From Hormiphora californensis (taxonomy: Eukaryota > Ctenophora > Tentaculata > Cydippida > Pleurobrachiidae): a stretch of 64,000 nt of DNA. Under the pieces are notes generated by a model. That model did not search any database and was not told the DNA's origin. It worked only from the letters and a program-made list of their open reading frames with translations. The stretch is from contig CM035354.1 in assembly GCA_020137815.1 (NCBI GenBank), positions 4,296,796 through 4,360,795 on the forward strand, read 5' to 3'. Shown piece by piece: positions 24,957-35,575 of this stretch (its first letter is position 1; every line of letters starts with the position of its first letter). The position numbers were made by a program, and so were the translations under genes.

Positions 24957-27900
24957 ATGAGTTCAGGTGATTTCTACATGCGATACTATGTTGGGCACAA
25001 GGGCAAGTTCGGTCATGAGTTCCTTGAGTTTGAATTCCGTCCCGATGGTAAGTGATACAGTGAGAATGTTGTGAAGTTGAAGACCTGCCCAGTTTCCCTA
25101 AGGGAAATTCCCTTGTCCATGCTCGTTCGTGCGTTATTCTAACCCTCCTTTACATTTGTTTCGCCATGTACGGCACGGTGAAACAGGGTTGAACAAGGCA
25201 ATTCGAGCGGCCTCCCCTTTTAAAAACCAACCATTTCCACCTAAACCGCAATATTTTATAACCCTTTTATTTGCCAGGCAAGTTGAGGTATGCTAACAAC
25301 AGTAACTACAAGAACGACACCATGATCAGGAAGGAATGCAGTGTTAGCCCCTCTGTTCTCAAGGTACCACACAGTAATTTACACCGACCCTCTTTTATTT
25401 ATGTAGTACACTGTGTGAGTCATGTGTGCAGGCTGCAGAATGATAGTTGCTGACTCAGTTAGAACAAAACCATAGACACACCGGTTGTAATTAATTGTAA
25501 TCATGTAAATTTTATAACAAAAAAATAGGTATTGAAAATTCCCTGCACATTTTACAGTCTTGATATTACTGTCCCACTGATTCTCCCGTTACTCCGCCCC
25601 CCTCAGTTGAGATCTCTTCTTTTATCTCAGCATTTTCATCCTTCCTCCAGAGCTCCCTTCTAGCCAGAGAAAAGGGTCTCCCTTTTGTAGGACAAGGCCA
25701 TGTAGAGCTTACTATCTTGATCCAATGGTTTCTTGCCACAGTTGCCAGTGTCCCATCGTGTGGTAATGGATCCCTGACGCTCATTGTACGGTCTTCTTTT
25801 TTCCTGTCTTCATATTTCATCTTACTCTCCTCTTCTAGCACCTTAACAAATTTGCAGCAGATTTCCGGGCTAATGATTGATTCTAGGGCCTCTGTAAACA
25901 ATGACAATGTTTCTTCGTCACAAAGGGAGAAGTTGAAGTTTTCCAGAAAATAGTTTAGCAGTGGAATCTTGTGAACGACCATCAAGAGATTAGTCAGCTG
26001 TTCCATGAGCTTTCCCACCAGATCAAATTCAACCACGATGACCATGAGAAGGTCCAAATGGGAACGTTTTATTGTCTTGACCACCAGCGGTAAAAAACGA
26101 AAATGGAACTTAGTTTTATCTTCCTGTGTGCAAGAAAGGAGATGATCCAAAAAACTCCAATCCCCATACTTCACGGCTGAGTCTAGTGCTAGAAGGGCGT
26201 ATTCCCAGTAGATGTTGAAATCCTCGGATGGCTTCGGAAGGTGTGTTATGAAAAAGTCGAGGCACCCCTTCTTCGCCCATTCAACTTTAAAGACTCCAAC
26301 CATCTTTAGAAAATCACTGAAAACTTTGAACTCAGTAGTATCGGATAGCATTTCAAGATTCCCACTGTAACACGCATCGATAAAGATTTGAACTGACTGA
26401 GAATCGAAGTCAGAAACATCATGGTCCAATTCTCCCTCTTCCTCAATAAATTCCTTTAGAACGGGGGAGTTTTCAGGAGTTGAGAGGAATTTTGAAGTTG
26501 TCCTTCAGGCAAAAACTTATGTTTCCATGAGTGGGATGGGATAGATACTCTCTCCCAAAGTTGAATCCCTTTGCAACATCTGTGGGCACCTGTGGAGACA
26601 CCTGTGGAGACGGTTGATCATGTATCAAAAATGTGACAACCGATTCCATGTTGATCTCTTTTTCGAACCAAATTGCTTCCCCCAAGTCTCCAGACTTCGT
26701 TTCAATTGAAATCGGTCCTTTTACAGTTATCACTACTGCACCACTGGGAAGATTTAACTCGAGTTTGCCTTCATTGTTGTATCTTTTAACCACGAATTTT
26801 GTACCATTTTCAGTTTTTTGTCCTTCCACTAACCAATTCGAGTCGTTCGCTTTGTGTCTGCTGGTTTGCGTTATAGTCGAGGAAAATTCCTTAGCAAATC
26901 GATGAAAAATCACCTGGTTAGATTTCGCTTCATTGACATTGGGTGGTCCAAGGTAGCTATCTTCAATCGTAATCTCAGCTTCAATAGTAAATGTTTCTGA
27001 TTCAGCAAGGCCTTCCCACGGCATAAATTCTGTCCAACCCCATCCTAGGTTACCAGCATAACTTGAGAATTTGTAAATTTCCGTCCCCTTTGTTCCAGAA
27101 GATGTTTCGATCAGGGAAAACGAGGTGTTGCACATCCATTCCTTTGTTGAATGTATTGGCTCACATTCGAGATAAACCGCTAAATATTCCATCCTTTTTG
27201 AAAGTTGAATTATCCATAAAAACTCCCCAAAAATGGTTTTCTTGCTAAAAGTAAATTTAGAACCAATTGAAGATGTCACAAATTCTGCGGAGATTGTTGT
27301 AGAAATTCCCATTGTGCACCTAGAAGGCGGCGGACGAATAGTAAATCATGATTGTGTAAATTTGATTGATAAAGATTTGACAAGTTCAAAGCATATTGAA
27401 ATAGGAGCTAGCAAGTTCTAACAAAGATTACTACTGTATCGTATGACTGCAGTAGTTGTGTCCCGGTGGTTTTTTCAAAATATAATATTTCTTCTTCCTA
27501 CTCAAGTTGGACAATCGCTTCCTCTCTCTTTCTCTCACCATCCCTCTCCCAGGAACTTTCTCGAATTATCGAAGAAGCTGAGATCATGTATGAAGATGAC
27601 AAGATGTGGCCTGCACCCGACCGAATAGGTGAGATTTTATGGAACCCAATATTTTGCTTAAAAGATCATCGTGGATAGAAGATATAGGGTGGCAACTGGC
27701 ATGGGTAGATCTCAAGTTGGGTATCTTTCTCCATTATGCGTCCATTTTGGATTCATTATGGGGCTCTCTATCCCTCTAGCTCTATCGCTCGTTCTCTAGT
27801 CTCTCTCAAGGCGGGATCTCAGATAATTCAGAGCGGTGTCTGATTCCGTGTTGTTGTTTTGGAGGGCGAGACGGAAGTGATGGGGGCTGTTCCAACTCAG

Positions 27901-30900
27901 CCAGACACACATGGTGAGATGGTCCTGGGCCTTTCTGCAGTCCCGCTTTCAGTTTTCACATATTCTTTGCCTTCATATTATCATGATTATGGGATGAAAG
28001 GGAACTTTGTATATTTGAATATATTCCAGCTTATTATATAAACACTTACACACACTCCCTCTCTTTCTCTATGATCTTACTCCTCCTCCTTTCTCTCTCT
28101 CTTTAGTCTCTTTCTCCCCACGCTGGCTCTGATCTCACTCAATATTCGTCACATCTTTAGCGGGCCCCTCGAATGTGATTGCTGCTCTCTCTCTCTCTCA
28201 TTATCCTGCCCCCGCTCTTTTCCAAGACTGAATATTCATTGTCAGCGTTGTTGTTTGTACTACACAGCTTGTACTGTAGTGGTGCACACACACGCGGGAA
28301 CTCACAATGACGCTCTTTTTTTCGGTTCCATGTGTACCGTGACTCTCTTGGCAGAGCTCTGCAGAGTTTATATATTTCCCCCCTCTATTTTGAATATTTA
28401 GTGTGGCGATTTTCTCTTTATTTCTAGCTCTCTGTAACCTCTTCTCCCCTATTCAACTATCGGCTCTCTTCCTCTCCTCCTATTCCTATTCTCTTTCTTT
28501 CCTCTCTGTCTCCCTTCCCTTCAGTTAAGTCATTGTGTACCATGAGAACTCCGCCTAATAATCCGTGCTTGTCGTGCGTTTTTTATTATTCCATATTTGC
28601 TGCCTTCTTAGAGCTCAACTGCGTATAGTGAGAGAGAGAGAGAAATTGGGAGGGAAAGAGAAATACAGGGAGAGAAACTCAGAGAAGGAAAGAGATGGAG
28701 CGTGAGAGAGATAGAGCGTGAGATAGACAGGGGGCAGAGCTAGAGACACACATAGCTTTAGGTTGAGGGAGAGTATACTCTCCAGTGCGCTGGTAATATA
28801 TTTTGACCTGCCAAAATGAACTCTGTATTACACTAGTGGTGTACAATCCCTACTAGACAACTTCCCACTGGTACATGTTCCTAGAGTCTCCCATTTCAAT
28901 TTCTCCATTTCCCTATCTCTACTCCACAGTTATCTGTTCAGCGCCCTCTTAAAACCATCAACTCTGGTTCGTTACAATTCTACTCCTATCTATATCCCTG
29001 TGACCTGTCTTGTGCAATACTATAGTGCCTGATCATGCTGTATCCCCTTCTTTTGTTACACACTATCTGTAACCAGGTGCAATTCACCTGCATCTGGTGG
29101 CCTCGGTCCTGCGAGTGTAGAGCTTGGTGAAACTCGATCTGTCCCCTCGCTAACTGTCTCTCTCCCATTCTTACTCCATCATTCTCTCTCTCTTTCTCGA
29201 ATTTTCTCTGTGTATCAAGAGACTTGTGTGCTCTGTGGGCCTATTGAATTATATGTGATCATTCCTCTACCCCTTCCTTTGTAAGAGAAGCTATACCTAC
29301 CGCTACAGCTCTGTTGTACAATCTACTTGTCTGCTTGTTGATAATTGTATACCAGGGACTGCGGCCATCAAAGTGCTCCTTTATAAAAACACCTATCAAA
29401 TCCGTTTCTTTCATTTTTATAGCACACTCTATAGCAACATTATGTTCCCCTCCCTACTCCTCCTACTCCTCTTCTCGTGTTCCATTGTTCCAGTTTCAGC
29501 GTACTCAACGGAACTGCCTGGTTACTACATTGCAATTATCATTGTCTTCCTAATTATCCTTCTAGTGGCCATTGGAATCCGGCTGGCGGACAAGTACCAC
29601 ATTGTCGAGCAACTCAAGACAAACAACCCCTGGAAGATTCCTGATGACGATGGACGGTTTGTGTTGCGCAGGTTCAAGGGCCACAGTTTTGATTATGAGA
29701 ATGGTATTGTGGTGATACCTAAACAGGAGGGAGAAGAAGAAGAAGAGGAAATGGAGCGGAGGAAACACCCAAAGAGGGGCCTCAATTTTAGTGCTCTGAA
29801 AAACGAAGATGCTATTGAAATGACTATGCCACTTCCAACTCGACCTCAGAGTGAGCACGGTTATGCACCTGTATTGAGACCTGGGGCAGGTTTTACAGGG
29901 GTGCAACCTGCAACATCCGTTCTCCCATCCGGACCCACGGAATCGTATGATGCCCCAAAACCTTCAATGTATCCAAATGATCAAGTATTTGCTGTTCCAA
30001 TGTCTCCATCAGAAAAACGAGGAATATCAAAAACCAAAACACCCGTCACCCTACGAAAAACACCCCTTTCTCCTCCATCTAGTTCTCGAACACCGGCCAA
30101 GGTTCCAGAGTCGCCTTCAGAAAAACGTGCCTTATCTCCGGAGCCTGCAGTGGTATTAAGAAAATCCCGAACACCAAAAACACCACGGAAACAGGAGACA
30201 CCACTTTCACCCGCACCAAGAACTAAAACACCGAAGACAGTAAGGAAACAGGAGACACCCCTGTCACCTCCTCCAAAGGCTAAAACACCGAAGACAGTAA
30301 GGAAACAGGAGACACCCCTGTCACCTCCTCCAAAGGCTAAAACTCCAAAAACACCTCGGAAACAACAAGAGACACCACTGTCCCCTAGGACACCCAAAAG
30401 AGAGACCGATACTGCATCAGCTCCAGCCCAATCACCCATGGCAGGTTACCCAGCACCCGGATACCCAGGCTACCATCATCCAGCATACAGTCCGGGTTAT
30501 CCTGCCTACCCAGCCTACCACCCCGGATACTACCCACCCCATCCTGCGGGATACTACCCACCCCAACCTCCACACCTGTCTAACTATCCGGCCCAACAGC
30601 CACCCCAACCCAACTATCCAGCCACTACTCCGCCTCCTGCTCCTTACCCTGCGTATCCAGCATATCCCATGCCAACATATTTCGCACCCCATCCGCCCCC
30701 ACCCCACCACCAACAACCTCCACCAAGCGGTCCTGGGGAGATAACTGCTCATCAATTATAGGTGGGTACCCACAGGGCCGGGAAAGTATTAAAATTATAT
30801 TAGGGACTAGGTCTGTGTTAATTGGGCTGTTGGATTCCTCGCCTGTTTGGCGTTGCTGTGTGTCGTTTGTTTTCTTTCCGTGTGTATAAATTTGTTATCT

Positions 30901-31321
30901 GCCAAGTCTGCAGTAAAGCAGGGTAGCTGAGACGGTGACTAAATTATGTATCACTGTATTCCTGTTATTGGGTTACAGAGTGTTGGCTTCTAACAGACAT
31001 CAAACATAGCTCTAACTCCATTTTCCACTAAGCTTAAACCCATTAGTATTTATGAGACAGTCTATCCACCCCCAAATTCCCTGACCAACTAAATCTAACC
31101 CAAAACTAAACCCACCCTTCTCTCTCACAGGTCGTCAGGAACTGGAGATTGTGCACAACAACCAACATATCTGTTTCAACACCTCCAAAATTGGCAGTCT
31201 CGTTGACGTGAACGGATCCAAGGACCCAGATGGTCTCCGGGCGTTCTACTACCTGGTCCAGGATCTCAAGTGTTTCGTGTTCTCTCTCATCGGACTTCAC
31301 TTCAAGATCAAGCCCATCTAA
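24957..31321 (+). CDS. MAGOH: MAGOH (mago nashi), exon junction complex core
   Basis: Partner of Y14/RBM8A in the exon junction complex, which marks spliced mRNAs for localisation and decay. Four exons, 24957-25047, 25278-25363, 27553-27628 and 31131-31321, encode 147 aa (human 146) with all phases joining and a TAA stop. It opens with [20 protein letters not shown] and [17 protein letters not shown] and ends with [20 protein letters not shown] and GLHFKIKPI, which are diagnostic. Substitutions relative to vertebrate MAGOH cluster around residues 50-75 and 90-105, more than usual for this highly constrained protein. The gene is stretched to 6.4 kb because introns 2 (25364-27552) and 3 (27629-31130) each contain another gene. 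Confidence 0.98.
25566..27312 (-). pseudogene. MATH-BTB-like gene with one frameshift, antisense in MAGOH intron 2
   Basis: Two consecutive open frames on the minus strand (27312-26473, 279 aa; then about 26472-25566) read as one protein if a single base is skipped near 26475. The first ~130 residues resemble a MATH domain ([39 protein letters not shown]). After the break the sequence resembles the second half of a BTB/POZ fold ([34 protein letters not shown]). MATH-BTB proteins are usually cullin-3 substrate adaptors. There are no introns, so this may be a retrocopy or a member of an intronless family. It lies entirely within MAGOH intron 2. Either it is a young pseudogene or the break is a sequencing error. 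Family assignment is by eye. Confidence 0.6.
27629..29441. other. First part of MAGOH intron 3, no gene seen
   Basis: T/C-rich low-complexity sequence with many TCTC runs and a short GA run near 28630. No exon with homology or splice support was found. It may contain the promoter and 5' leader of the nested gene that follows. Confidence 0.5.
29442..30761 (+). CDS. Single-pass membrane protein with Pro/Tyr-rich cytoplasmic tail, nested in MAGOH intron 3
   Basis: Not recognised. Intronless, 439 aa, TAG stop. I chose the ATG at 29442 because it begins a signal peptide ([20 protein letters not shown]); an ATG 69 bp upstream would hide it. A ~9-residue ectodomain precedes a transmembrane helix ([19 protein letters not shown], ~32-50), so the topology is type I with a tiny outside part. 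The tail has an acidic stretch (~105-112), then near-identical repeats containing [15 protein letters not shown] (residues ~265-330), and ends in Tyr/Pro-rich sequence such as [19 protein letters not shown]. The repeated TPLSP sites look like proline-directed kinase targets and the end like an adaptor or WW/SH3 ligand tail, reminiscent of WBP1-type proteins. That is inference. It is on the same strand as its host gene. Confidence 0.75.
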   Translation: MFPSLLLLLLFSCSIVPVSAYSTELPGYYIAIIIVFLIILLVAIGIRLADKYHIVEQLKTNNPWKIPDDDGRFVLRRFKGHSFDYENGIVVIPKQEGEEEEEEMERRKHPKRGLNFSALKNEDAIEMTMPLPTRPQSEHGYAPVLRPGAGFTGVQPATSVLPSGPTESYDAPKPSMYPNDQVFAVPMSPSEKRGISKTKTPVTLRKTPLSPPSSSRTPAKVPESPSEKRALSPEPAVVLRKSRTPKTPRKQETPLSPAPRTKTPKTVRKQETPLSPPPKAKTPKTVRKQETPLSPPPKAKTPKTPRKQQETPLSPRTPKRETDTASAPAQSPMAGYPAPGYPGYHHPAYSPGYPAYPAYHPGYYPPHPAGYYPPQPPHLSNYPAQQPPQPNYPATTPPPAPYPAYPAYPMPTYFAPHPPPPHHQQPPPSGPGEITAHQL

Positions 31322-32000
31322 TATGGAGAGAGAGATAGAGAGACATATCAGACAATCCGTCTGTGAGCTGTGTATTTTTAGATTATTACCCCCTCCTCCC
31401 CCATGAATATATTACAGTTACAATATATACAAGAACTGTGCTGACCCCTTAAAGTTTTTATACACTGTTTAAGGAGCTCTGGCTGCTTTCCTTTGTGGCA
31501 GGTTTGCCCCTGTTTCCCTTCACCCGTTGGCATTCGCGAGTTGGGATCAGGCCCCCAAACCTGTCACCCCCCACCCCCTGATTGAAAGAATCTATATTTT
31601 AACAATGTGCTTCCCCCTATATATTTGTTATGCTCGCCCAGACAAATCTGTGTCCCTTGATTAATAACCGTGGTAGTTTCGTTAAAACAGTTAGTTCTCT
31701 AAGAAACTGAATATATCTCGAGAAAGAAAGTACCACGGTTAACGGATAAAGCAGGATGTTTTGAGTTGTTAGAAATAAAGGGGAAATGATAAATAATACA
31801 AATTGGGGGCTCTCCAAACCATGCAACAATTACTTGAGTAACCCTTTACTAAACAATCACATTCTCTACTGAACACAGTCCTCTACCTAAACAGACAACT
31901 AAGATTTAAAAACGACACACTCAAAAAAGACTCTGAACGAAACACACACATTATCAAATAAAACAGTAGGCACGATGGAATATACAATTTGTATTACAAA
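31322..32000. other. Intergenic, MAGOH 3' UTR to SEL1L3-like 3' end
   Basis: AT-rich, convergent gene ends. It contains the MAGOH 3' UTR and presumably the SEL1L3-like 3' UTR on the other strand. No other feature seen. Confidence 0.6.
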
Positions 32001-35000
32001 CTAAACCCCGCGACTGAGCCAAAACGAGAGACTGAACACTGTTATAAATGCTGGTGCAATGACACATGAGACAGTTTGTAGTGTAATAGTTTGTATAAAT
32101 TCCAGAATTAAGGGTATCCCGCACCCTATAACCGCTGCATCTGAGCCCATATGGAAACACTGGGACCACAATGCCCATGTGAGAGTCCGGTTTGGCTCGG
32201 GTCCAAAGTAGTAACTAGTGGAGTTTATTGTGATGATTCCAACTGGTTCTCCGTGACGAGAGAAGTGGCCCAAACCGAACAGACCCTGAAAGAGTAGTGT
32301 TTTAGTAACAACCGGACCCCTCTCCCACCCCTTACTCAACAAATTTTGACAGACAAATATTTTGACAGACAAATATTACAGAAAGGCCGCTCAAATGGTA
32401 CATTACTGCCTGTTTAGTGTTTATTAAACAAATTACTTACCTCTTCCACACCGTTCCCTGCGGCCTCTCCATACATCACCGCTGCATCCCTATACCTTCC
32501 TTCCCTGTATAAATTGTTCCCCGTAATGGCCTGTGATGGCCCATATCCGTTTAGGGCAGAGGCACGATAATATCGCTCCGAACACCGGTCTATCTTGTAC
32601 TTTAGCTGGGGGGGGTGACACGTAACACTTTGTAACATGTAACGCGCACAAAAAGTTTTCTGCACATGTTACAAAGTGTTACAAAGTGTTACATAGTGTT
32701 ACAAAGTGTTACAAAGTGTTACATAGTGTTACAAAGTGTTACAAAGTGTTACATAGTGTTACAAAGTGTTACAAAGTGTTACATAGTGTTACAAAGTGTT
32801 ACATAGTGTTACAAAGTGTCACAAAGTGTTACATAGTGTCACAAAGTGTTACAAATTGTTACAAAGTGTTACAAATTGTTACAAAGTGTTACAAATTGTT
32901 ACAAAATATTTACAAAATATATAAGACGGTTGGTGAATAAGTAATTTGAACGACTTTGGTGTCTTCCTAGAACACATCTAAAAGTTATTAATCATTTCTA
33001 GGGTTAAAACATACACTTTTTTACTAATTTGCGGATATTTTGAGCCTCCGATGTCATCGACTGTGGAAATCAGGGCTGAAATAGTCCATTTGGTAAAGAA
33101 AAATATGAACTTTAGACAACGGTAAAGTTTTTAGAGTGATATTAAAAGTATTGTGCCTCTCAGAGGCCCCCAATGTGCTGAGTCACCTGTGAGTTGTGAC
33201 CCAATCGACTTTTTTTCATTGGTAATCGATTCTTTGTACAGTCGGACCCCGATTTAGGGCCCCCCGATTTAGTGGCACCCCGATTTAGGGACAGGAATTT
33301 TTTCCCCCGATATACGAAAATTAACATAATTTGAACCCGATTTAGTGGACACCCCGATTTAGTGGACAAGAGCCTTTCCCCCGAGGGTGTCCCTAAATCG
33401 GGGTCCAACTGTACTTAATAAGATGATATACAACGTTTCTGTTGGAAAAAGAAATAAAATTTTTCCAAAATCAATTTTTTGGTCAAAGATTGAAAATTTG
33501 CTTCGCTACAAATCCTTGTGTGTTTGTAAATATTTTGTAACAATTTGTAACACTTTGTAACAATTTGTAACACTTTGTGACACTATGTAACACTTTGTGA
33601 CACTTTGTAACACTATGTAACACTATGTAACACTTTGTAACACTATGTCAATCAATCAATCAATCAATCAAAACTGCCGCTGGCAGTGGCATGTGCCGCA
33701 ATAAATTATATAATGTCAAGAAAACCAGCCACACTGGACAAAACTGGGTGGGGATGCAGGGTGGCGCATCATGGCTAATAACACGAAGACGGGTAAGGTC
33801 TTTTGTGTGCGTTTACCAAGTTACCCCACCCTGGTACCCACCGTGTCCGAACAATGTTTCACACAGCTAATTGTAGTAATCATAGATATAAATCAAATCT
33901 CAAGTCTCCCTCTCTCGAACTCATAATTCTCACCCAAGCACAAGAACAATCACTAACAATCTCTCCTCTCCTCACATGCGATTGCTCACTCTCTGATCTC
34001 AACAACGGACCCCCTCCTGATCCTAAAAATCTTCTCTGGCTCTTTCTCTCTCTTCTCTCTCAACCTGGCAACAAGATCCCTCCTCTCAGTCCGTTCCTCT
34101 ACAGTTCTGTCTGGAGATATGTACACTGATTGAAAAGTATCTGAGTCCTTCAGCTGAGCAGATTTCCCCAGAATGGTCCTAGCTGTTTCCCTGCTCCTCA
34201 GTACCACCCGAACAGGACGTACTCGCTCATCACTCCTCTTCCCCAGTCTACTGACCTCCAACAAAACAGGTGCTTCATCCAGATACTCGAACAATTCTTT
34301 CAATCTACTGGTGTCGTTACCATCAACATTCTCGGCTAACCCATGTACTATCAGATTTGCAGATCGGTCAACTGTGGCGCTGGCCAGGGCAGCACGTATC
34401 TTGGTGGGAGCTAGAGCAGATACACACGTCTGCTTCATGTTGGTAGCAGCGGTCTGAAGGGCAGACGAATAGCTGTTCATTTCCTCTTTTACGACAGTCT
34501 GGACAGCAGTAATGCTACTCTCTAGCTGAGAGTCCTTCATTGAGATGATGGTGTCTTTCAGTGCACTAACCTCTTCCTGAAGGGCGATCATTTTCCGGTC
34601 ACGCTCCAGTAGTTCGTCCTTGACAGTGTCGAGACGGTTTCTGGTGTGCTCCAAATGTTCCAGAAGCTTCTCTACTTCCTCTCGGGACTCATCGAGTACA
34701 GGTACAGGTGTCTCCTCCACAGTCTCAAAATGGTTTCTAGCTACCTTTGACAGGGGCAGAGATCGGAACCAAAGGAGACCAGCCATGTCTGCAATCAACT
34801 TTACCTTCTTATTGGTATCAAGACTCGAAATTTTGCTGGTAGTGATTCTGTTCTGATCAAATTCAACACCCTCCTTGTTGGAGCCAGGGTAGCCGCCGAT
34901 TCTTCGCATGACAGCCAGGATCGTCTTTTCCAGCCGGATGAAGTCCGCTGCACCTGCATTATCGAAAGGAACTGAACGTTCCCATGCTGAAAACGTTCGA

Positions 35001-35522
35001 TCCATCTGGAACTGGTGGGCCAGTACAAGTGTACTAGGTCAGGAACACTAACAGTTGAACAAAGTATGCAGAGCGCTGTTAGAGATACAAAATAGATAAG
35101 TGAAATGTGAGAACTGATAGATAAGTGAAATGTGAGAACTGTAACACTATGTAACACTTTGTAACACTATGTAACACTTTGTAACACTATGTAACACTTT
35201 GTAACACTCTGTAACACTTTGTAACACTATGTAACACTTTGTAACACTTTGTAACACTTTGTAACATGTAACGTGCACAAAATATTTTCTGCACATGTTA
35301 CAAAGTGTTACAAGCGTTACAAAGTGTTACAAAGTGTTACAAAGTGTTACAAAATGTTGCAAAATGTTGCAAAATGTTGCAAAAAATGCCCATTTTGTAA
35401 CATTTTGTAACACTTTGTAACATTTTGTAACACTTTGTAACATTTTGTAACACTTTGTAACATGTAACGTGCACAAAAAGTTTTCTGCACATGTTACAAA
35501 GTGTTACAAAGTGTTACGTGTC

Positions 35523-35575
<53 letters not shown>

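Larger units (their letters stand above)
32606..35573. mobile_element. Composite foldback-like element with 10-bp repeat arrays, in a SEL1L3-like intron
   Basis: The left end (G8 then TGACACGTAACACTTTGTAA) and the right end (its inverse followed by 50 C) are inverted copies. A palindromic core containing GTGCACAAAAAGTTTTCTGC between CATGTAACG and CATGTTAC occurs at ~32630-32675, ~35265-35300 and ~35460-35500. Arrays of a 10-bp unit run in both orientations. The left array (to ~32930) and the array at 33525-33650 are inverted copies down to their degenerate inner edges. The interior holds a pogo-like MITE and an ORF1-like gene. Drosophila FB elements also have long termini built of short tandem repeats, so I call this FB-like by structure, not by homology. 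Read on the minus strand, the left-end C8 plus AG is the acceptor of the exon at 32605. Confidence 0.65.

Noticed and set aside
32686-32940. Open frame of repeated HSVTKCYKVL
   Set aside because: It is only the translation of the 10-bp repeat array; there is no start context, no homology and no splice sites.
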